From: an uncultured Acetatifactor sp.
GTDB taxonomy: Bacteria; Bacillota; Clostridia; Lachnospirales; Lachnospiraceae
Length of the DNA: 64,000 nucleotides
NCBI GenBank assembly: GCA_910583845.1
Contig: CAJUAB010000024.1
Span: 1 to 64,000, forward strand
Direction of reading: 5' to 3'
This document shows positions 60,043-64,000 of the stretch, piece by piece. Made by a program: the position numbers and the translations under genes. The notes beneath the pieces were generated by a model. That model was given only the letters and a program-made list of their open reading frames with translations. It did not search any database and was not told the origin of the DNA. The first letter of the stretch is position 1, and each line of letters opens with the position of its first letter.

Positions 60043-60615
60043 ATGAAAAAGAGATTGTTGGCAATTGCATTGGCAATGGGAATGGGGGTCAGCATGATGG
60101 CATGTGGCATGGAGACACCGGAAATGTCCGCCGCAGCCCGTGAAGTGCCTCCGGAAGATGCCGGAATCACCTATATAGATGAGGAAGCTATCGCCCTGGC
60201 GGGCTCCGTGAGGGCAGCGGAGATGACAGAGGCGGAACTGCTCAGAGCGGATGAGCTTCGCGCCCTGGCAGTGTCCGCGTTTGACCTGCTCAACGCGGAG
60301 AGAGCTTCCCGGGGGCTTCCGGCATATACCTGGAACGCTGATCTGGAGCTGTGCGCGCAGATCCGTGCCACAGAGTGCGCAGGCAGCTTTTCCCATACGA
60401 GGCCTAACGGTTTGGATTATTACACGGTGAACAGCGATCTGATGTGGGCGGAGAATCTGGCCAAGGGATATGCCGATGCCAGCAGCCTGGTAGCCGGATG
60501 GATGAATTCTCCCACACATGCCGCTAATATTCTGGACGGTGAAATGCTCTCCTGCAGCATTGCGGTATATGAGACTGACGGCACATTGTATTTTGCGCAG
60601 GAATTTGGTTATTGA
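60043..60615 (+). CDS. CAP-domain lipoprotein
   Basis: A 190-residue secreted protein. The signal peptide ends in a probable lipobox (SMMAC, Cys21), so it is likely lipid-anchored. Residues about 80-190 form a CAP/SCP domain: LLNAERASRGLPAYTWNADL, SFSHTRPNG, WAENLAKGY and GWMNSPTHAANIL, with the His, Glu and His expected in the cleft. CAP proteins of Firmicutes are common extracellular proteins of uncertain role. ATG 60043 follows GAAGGAG; GTG 60034 in frame is less likely. The last 125 residues of the window's surface module; a dispersed repeat follows at once. Confidence 0.85.
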   Translation: MKKRLLAIALAMGMGVSMMACGMETPEMSAAAREVPPEDAGITYIDEEAIALAGSVRAAEMTEAELLRADELRALAVSAFDLLNAERASRGLPAYTWNADLELCAQIRATECAGSFSHTRPNGLDYYTVNSDLMWAENLAKGYADASSLVAGWMNSPTHAANILDGEMLSCSIAVYETDGTLYFAQEFGY

Positions 60616-60708
60616 GCCAAAGGAGGGACGCATTGCGGGCTATGTAACCTGAATGAGGCCCAAATCTCCCACATATTGTGACGCACATCTGACAGAAAGC
60701 ATTTTTCA
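60616..60708 (+). repeat. Dispersed element 1, truncated copy
   Basis: From GCCAAAG near the CAP stop codon to CAGACACGC, this matches the centre and right arm of the 43859 element, but its complement matches the left arm more closely (GCGTGT.TGAAAAATGCTTTC.GTCAG). It lacks the other arm. Confidence 0.6.
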
Positions 60709-60716
60709 GACACGCA

Positions 60717-60775
60717 CCGGGGGCTGCCGCGACAGATTCTTTCGCGATAGCCCCGGTTCTTACAAAAAACCGGGG
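60717..60775 (+). terminator. Overlapping alternative hairpins
   Basis: Hairpin one: CCGGGG with CCCCGG plus CGCGA with TCGCG (60717-60756), then TTCTT. Hairpin two: CCCCGGTT (60751-60758) with AACCGGGG (60768-60775). They share CCCCGG, so only one can form at a time. They could terminate the adhesin-CAP transcript. Confidence 0.55.
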
Positions 60776-60788
60776 ATACTATGGTAAG

Positions 60789-60841
60789 TGACATTGAGAT
60801 TTCTGTTTTCACGAAATTCCGGAAGGGCCATTCAATGTCAG
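60789..60841 (+). repeat. Dispersed element 2, second copy
   Basis: TGACATTGA (60789-60797) and TCAATGTCA (60832-60840) are perfect inverted repeats. TGACATTGAGATTT and CGGAAGGG correspond to parts of 24311-24376. No T-run follows. Confidence 0.6.
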
Positions 60842-60914
60842 ATGCCGTAATGATATCTCTGGTTTTTGTTTTAACGGATACACGGCGGAGTGAATAAAGG
60901 GAGGCAAACAGGAC

Positions 60915-61454
60915 ATGAGAGTTGGAATGGGTTATGATGTACATCGTTTGACGGCGGATCGCAGGCTGATCCTGGGAGGAGTAGAGATTCCTTATGAGAA
61001 AGGACTGCTGGGACATTCGGATGCGGATGTACTTTTGCATGCCATTATGGACGCGCTTCTGGGGGCGGCGGCGCTGGGGGATATCGGAAAACATTTTCCG
61101 GATACAGATCCCGCCTATAAAGGGATTTCCTCCCTGGAGCTTCTGAAAAAGGTGGGCGAACTGCTGGAAGAGCGGAGCTTCCTGATAGAGAATATAGATG
61201 CGACTATCATAGCGCAGGCACCTAAAATGCGTCCCTATATGGATGCTATGGAGGAAAATATTTCAAGAGTTCTGGGCATTTCCTCCGAACAGGTGAACGT
61301 GAAGGCCACCACCGAGGAGGGACTTGGGTTCACCGGAAGGAAAGAAGGGATTTCAGCCCAGGCCATCTGCCTGTTGACCAGTCCTTTTAATCTGTCTCTG
61401 GAAGACGCGTCATCCGCCCCATGCGGGGGATGCGGCGGATGTCCAAGGTCATAG
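60915..61454 (+). CDS. ispF: 2-C-methyl-D-erythritol 2,4-cyclodiphosphate synthase
   Basis: IspF closes the cyclodiphosphate ring in the MEP pathway of isoprenoid synthesis. Zinc ligands Asp8 and His10 are in GMGYDVHRL, with the third His in LGHSDADVLLHA. The family pattern continues with GDIGKHFPDTDPAYKGISS and KATTEEGLGFTGRKEGI. At 179 residues it is about 20 longer than usual; the tail ends in a Cys/Gly cluster (PCGGCGGCP). Standalone gene after the surface module; the other MEP genes are absent here. Confidence 0.94.
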   Translation: MRVGMGYDVHRLTADRRLILGGVEIPYEKGLLGHSDADVLLHAIMDALLGAAALGDIGKHFPDTDPAYKGISSLELLKKVGELLEERSFLIENIDATIIAQAPKMRPYMDAMEENISRVLGISSEQVNVKATTEEGLGFTGRKEGISAQAICLLTSPFNLSLEDASSAPCGGCGGCPRS

Positions 61455-61487
61455 CGCCCACAGGCAGCAAAACGCATGAAAAAACAG

Positions 61488-61516
61488 TTGACAAATCCTT
61501 CCTTATTGCATATGCT
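61488..61516 (+). promoter_or_regulatory. Promoter of cysE-cysS
   Basis: TTGACA at 61488-61493 and TATGCT at 61511-61516 are 17 nt apart. The transcript would begin about 20 nt before the stem-loop at 61542. Confidence 0.75.
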
Positions 61517-61541
61517 GAATAGTAGGAAAGCAAAGGCGATA

Positions 61542-61581
61542 GGCGGATAAATTCGTCTCAGGGATGAGTTTATCCGCCTTT
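61542..61581 (+). promoter_or_regulatory. 5'-end stem-loop in cysE leader
   Basis: GGCGGATAAA (61542-61551) pairs with TTTATCCGCC (61569-61578), with an inner CTCA/TGAG hairpin, then TTT. It is a weak terminator or a 5' stabiliser. I see no T-box signature. Confidence 0.55.
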
Positions 61582-61653
61582 GTACATGCAGAATCCGCTT
61601 TTCACTGTATGGAAAAGGGAAACTGCCTGTATGGGCGGATGGGAGTTAATGAG

Positions 61654-62370
61654 ATGGGCCTGATTCGGAACATCCGGGAGGAGATTCAGATCATCAAGGA
61701 GCGTGATCCTGCGATCCATTCTTCCATGGAAGTGTTTTTATACCCGAGCTTCAAAGTCATGATGCACTATCGCATCGCACATAAGCTCTATCTGAAAAAG
61801 CATTTTTTCCTGGCAAGATACATTTCCCAGCGGGGAGTGCGAAAAACCGGGATCGAGATCCATCCCGGCGCGCGCATTGGAAAAGGGCTTTTTATAGACC
61901 ATGGCAACGGGGTGATCATCGGAGAGACGGCGGTGATCGGGGACAATGTGACGATTTACCAGGGGGTGACGCTGGGCGGCAACGGTAAAGAACATGGCAA
62001 GCGGCATCCCACGGTGGAGGACAATGTCATGATCAGCGCGGGGGCCAAGGTCCTGGGCTCTTTTACCATTGGAGCCAACTCCAAGATCGGTGCCGGGAGC
62101 GTAGTGCTGGCCGAAGTGCCGCCGGATTCCACAGTCGTAGGTGTGCCGGGAAGAGTTGTCAAACGCAACAATCAGGCTCTGCCCAGAGAGGACTTGGACC
62201 AGGCCCTGCCTGACCCTGTCAGAGAGGAGATCGCAGGTTTGCTGAAAGCCAACACAGAGCTGACAAACCGGCTGCTCACTGTGGAACAGGAGATCAGGCG
62301 GCTGCGGGAACAGAATGAAAAAAGACGGCCCGAGGACCTGACCGTAGAATTTAGAGGACAGGGAATATGA
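61654..62370 (+). CDS. cysE: Serine O-acetyltransferase
   Basis: CysE makes O-acetylserine from serine and acetyl-CoA, the first step of cysteine synthesis. The 238-residue protein has the helical N-terminal domain (MMHYRIAHKLYLKKHFFLARY), a left-handed hexapeptide beta-helix (IEIHPGARIGKGLFIDHGNG, VIIGETAVIGDNVTIYQGV) with the catalytic His and Asp region, and a coiled C-terminal tail (LLKANTELTNRLLTVEQEIRR in parts). ATG 61654 is favoured by GGGAG 8 nt upstream. A frame running back to 61564 overlaps the leader hairpin. It precedes cysS by 110 nt, the classic cysE-cysS order. Confidence 0.92.
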   Translation: MGLIRNIREEIQIIKERDPAIHSSMEVFLYPSFKVMMHYRIAHKLYLKKHFFLARYISQRGVRKTGIEIHPGARIGKGLFIDHGNGVIIGETAVIGDNVTIYQGVTLGGNGKEHGKRHPTVEDNVMISAGAKVLGSFTIGANSKIGAGSVVLAEVPPDSTVVGVPGRVVKRNNQALPREDLDQALPDPVREEIAGLLKANTELTNRLLTVEQEIRRLREQNEKRRPEDLTVEFRGQGI

Positions 62371-62480
62371 GGCGGGCAAAAGGATTTTCCCCTCTGGACG
62401 CGGCATACGCGGGAGGAGCGGACAGCGCGCTCCGGAAGGAAAACCGGAACATTCAGAACAGAAAAAGAGGATAGGTCATT

Positions 62481-63917
62481 ATGGAGAACAAATTGCGTTT
62501 TTACAATACTCTGACGAGGAAGATCGAAACATTTATCCCCAATGAGGAGGGAAAGGTTGCATTATATACCTGCGGCCCCACGGTGTATCACTTTGCCCAC
62601 ATAGGCAATCTGCGCAGCTATATTATGGAGGATCTGCTGGAGAAAACCCTGCGCTGGCTTGGTTATGACGTGAAGCGGGTCATGAATATCACGGATGTGG
62701 GCCATTTGTCCAGCGACGCGGATACCGGAGAGGATAAGATGTTGAAAGGCGCCAAACGGGAGCACAAGTCGGTTATGGAGATTGCCCGTTTCTATACGGA
62801 CGCTTTTTTCAGTGACTGCGGGAAGCTGAATATCAAGACGCCCGATGTGGTGGAGCCGGCGACCAACTGCATACCGGAGTTTATTCATATGATCCGGACG
62901 CTGCTGGAGAAGGGATATGCCTATGAGCAGGGAGGCAATATCTATTTTGACACATCCCGGTTAAAGGAATATTATGTTCTGTCCAACCACAGCGAACAGG
63001 AACTGCTGGTGGGTGTGCGGGAGGATGTGGACGAGGACGCGAACAAGCGCAACAAGAGCGATTTTGTGCTGTGGTTTACAAAGTCCAAGTTTGACGATCA
63101 GGAGCTGAAATGGGAAAGTCCCTGGGGGCTGGGATATCCGGGGTGGCATATCGAGTGTTCCTGCATCAGTATGAAGCATCTGGGCGAATATATGGATATA
63201 CACTGCGGCGGCGTGGACAATATTTTTCCGCATCACACCAACGAAATTGCGCAGAGTGAATCCTGTCTGGGGCATAAATGGTGTAATTACTGGTTCCATG
63301 TACATCATCTGGTGGATAAAAGCAAATCCGGAGAGTTGGCGAAAATGAGTAAGTCCAGCGGGGACTTTCTGACCGTATCCCTGCTTCAGAAAAAGGGTTA
63401 TGATCCGGTGGTGTACCGTATGTTCTGCTTACAGTCCCACTACCGCAAACCTCTGGAGTTCTCCTATGAGGTGCTGGATAATATGAGCGCCGCCTATGAG
63501 AAGCTGGTCAGACGCGTCGGCACCCTGGATCGGGAGGGCGAAGTGGACCAGGAAAAATATGCCGTGTACAGATCCAGATTTGAGCAGGCTCTCTGCGATG
63601 ACCTGAATTCTGCCATGGCCATCACCGTATTGTACGATATGCTGAGGGCGGAGATGTCCGACGCCACCAAGTATGCGCTGGCGGAGGATTTTGACCGGGT
63701 ACTGTCCCTGAATCTGACGACGGCCCATGCGGCGAAGAGCGCTGAAAAGCAGGTGGACCCGGAACTGGAGCGCTATATTCTCGCCAGAATCGAGGAGCGG
63801 AAGGCCGCAAAAAAGGAGAAGGACTTTGCCAGAGCGGATGCCATCAGGGCCGAGCTGCAGGAGAAGGGGATTGTGCTGGAGGATACGCGCGAGGGTGTGA
63901 AATGGAAGAAGGTATGA
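62481..63917 (+). CDS. cysS: Cysteinyl-tRNA synthetase
   Basis: CysS charges tRNA-Cys. The 478-residue enzyme has zinc-binding Cys in YTCGPTVYHFAHIGNLRSY (which holds the HIGH motif, AHIGN), GWHIECSCISM, and the KMSKS loop in AKMSKSSGDF. The helical anticodon-binding region follows. The gene ends GTATGA, sharing 4 nt with mrnC. It belongs to cysE-cysS-mrnC, conserved in Firmicutes. AAAAGAGGATAGG precedes the ATG. Confidence 0.97.
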   Translation: MENKLRFYNTLTRKIETFIPNEEGKVALYTCGPTVYHFAHIGNLRSYIMEDLLEKTLRWLGYDVKRVMNITDVGHLSSDADTGEDKMLKGAKREHKSVMEIARFYTDAFFSDCGKLNIKTPDVVEPATNCIPEFIHMIRTLLEKGYAYEQGGNIYFDTSRLKEYYVLSNHSEQELLVGVREDVDEDANKRNKSDFVLWFTKSKFDDQELKWESPWGLGYPGWHIECSCISMKHLGEYMDIHCGGVDNIFPHHTNEIAQSESCLGHKWCNYWFHVHHLVDKSKSGELAKMSKSSGDFLTVSLLQKKGYDPVVYRMFCLQSHYRKPLEFSYEVLDNMSAAYEKLVRRVGTLDREGEVDQEKYAVYRSRFEQALCDDLNSAMAITVLYDMLRAEMSDATKYALAEDFDRVLSLNLTTAHAAKSAEKQVDPELERYILARIEERKAAKKEKDFARADAIRAELQEKGIVLEDTREGVKWKKV

Positions 63918-64000
63918 GCCTGCCAGAGCAGATCCGCAGCTGCTTCGGGTGCGGAAAAGTGGATATCCGGACCTATTCCCCGCTGACCATGGCCTATATC
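63914..64000 (+). CDS. mrnC: Mini-ribonuclease III, N-terminal part
   Basis: Only the first 29 codons are in the window. The segment VDIRTYSPLTMAYI matches the start of Mini-III, a small RNase III-like enzyme without a dsRNA-binding domain that matures 23S rRNA in Bacillus. ATG 63914 overlaps the cysS stop (ATGA). The position after cysS supports the call. Confidence 0.85.
   Translation, partial: MSLPEQIRSCFGCGKVDIRTYSPLTMAYI

Noticed and set aside
61517..61653. Cysteine T-box before cysE
   Set aside because: The leader is too short and lacks the T-box sequence and antiterminator.

Overview
The window is a contiguous, gene-dense 64 kb chromosomal segment. It most likely comes from a Lachnospiraceae (Clostridium cluster XIVa) gut bacterium. 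The evidence is purE/purM/purN/purD/purL of clostridial type, a YtrA-type GntR regulator coupled to clpC, QueH, a class B sortase with a PxTG surface protein, two CarB paralogues, AGGAGG-type ribosome binding sites and TTGACA-17-TATAAT promoters in a moderately GC-rich genome. The assignment is inference from gene content; no 16S rRNA is present. I see no prophage, insertion sequence or CRISPR array, and most of the window is core metabolism.

Layout. 0.1-7.5 kb: pyrE, two small membrane proteins, an M29 aminopeptidase and the purE-purM-purN-purD operon. 7.5-14 kb: a zinc-ribbon/HTH protein, a membrane SH3b protein, gntR-clpC and radA. 14-22 kb: tRNA-Trp, an orphan, a 759-residue cyclic-nucleotide-binding-like protein, and the divergent marR-ABC-ABC exporter operon whose promoter is overlaid by a 15-bp repeat array. 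22-29 kb: a TTG-start orphan, tetR, two AstE/AspA-type M14 proteins (one lacking its zinc site) and purL. 29-33.5 kb: an Rpn nuclease, a ROK kinase, and an ECF-type sigma factor and putative anti-sigma separated by 105-bp tandem repeats. 33.5-42.4 kb: carB, an acetyltransferase, carA and a second carB; the first carB has a leader peptide and attenuator. 42.4-49.5 kb: Nudix, DUF1266, a repeat-rich 1.1-kb intergenic region, UPF0340, a WYL regulator and a two-component system. 49.6-53.1 kb: a SOD-family protein lacking one metal ligand, queH, argS, tRNA-Val and tRNA-Met. 53.2-60.6 kb: an orphan, a double GT-C protein O-mannosyltransferase, sortase B, a Pro/Thr/Glu-rich adhesin and a CAP lipoprotein. 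60.9-64 kb: ispF, cysE, cysS and the start of mrnC.

How the genes work together. The pur genes supply steps of IMP synthesis. pyrE, carA and the carB genes feed pyrimidine and arginine synthesis. cysE-cysS-mrnC is a common Firmicutes cluster for cysteine supply and translation. The O-mannosyltransferase, sortase, adhesin and CAP lipoprotein look like one cell-surface module. The most unusual signals are non-coding: (i) a leader peptide, U-rich tract and terminator before carB that resemble E. coli pyrBI attenuation; (ii) seven 15-bp near-palindromic units at strict spacing over the marR promoter; (iii) a 105-bp hairpin-forming tandem repeat between sigma and anti-sigma genes; (iv) at least four families of short dispersed palindromic repeats. 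Interesting protein-level anomalies are the M14 pseudoenzyme paired with an intact paralogue, the SOD with Ile in place of the first metal ligand, and the large cNMP-binding-like protein with no recognised effector domain.
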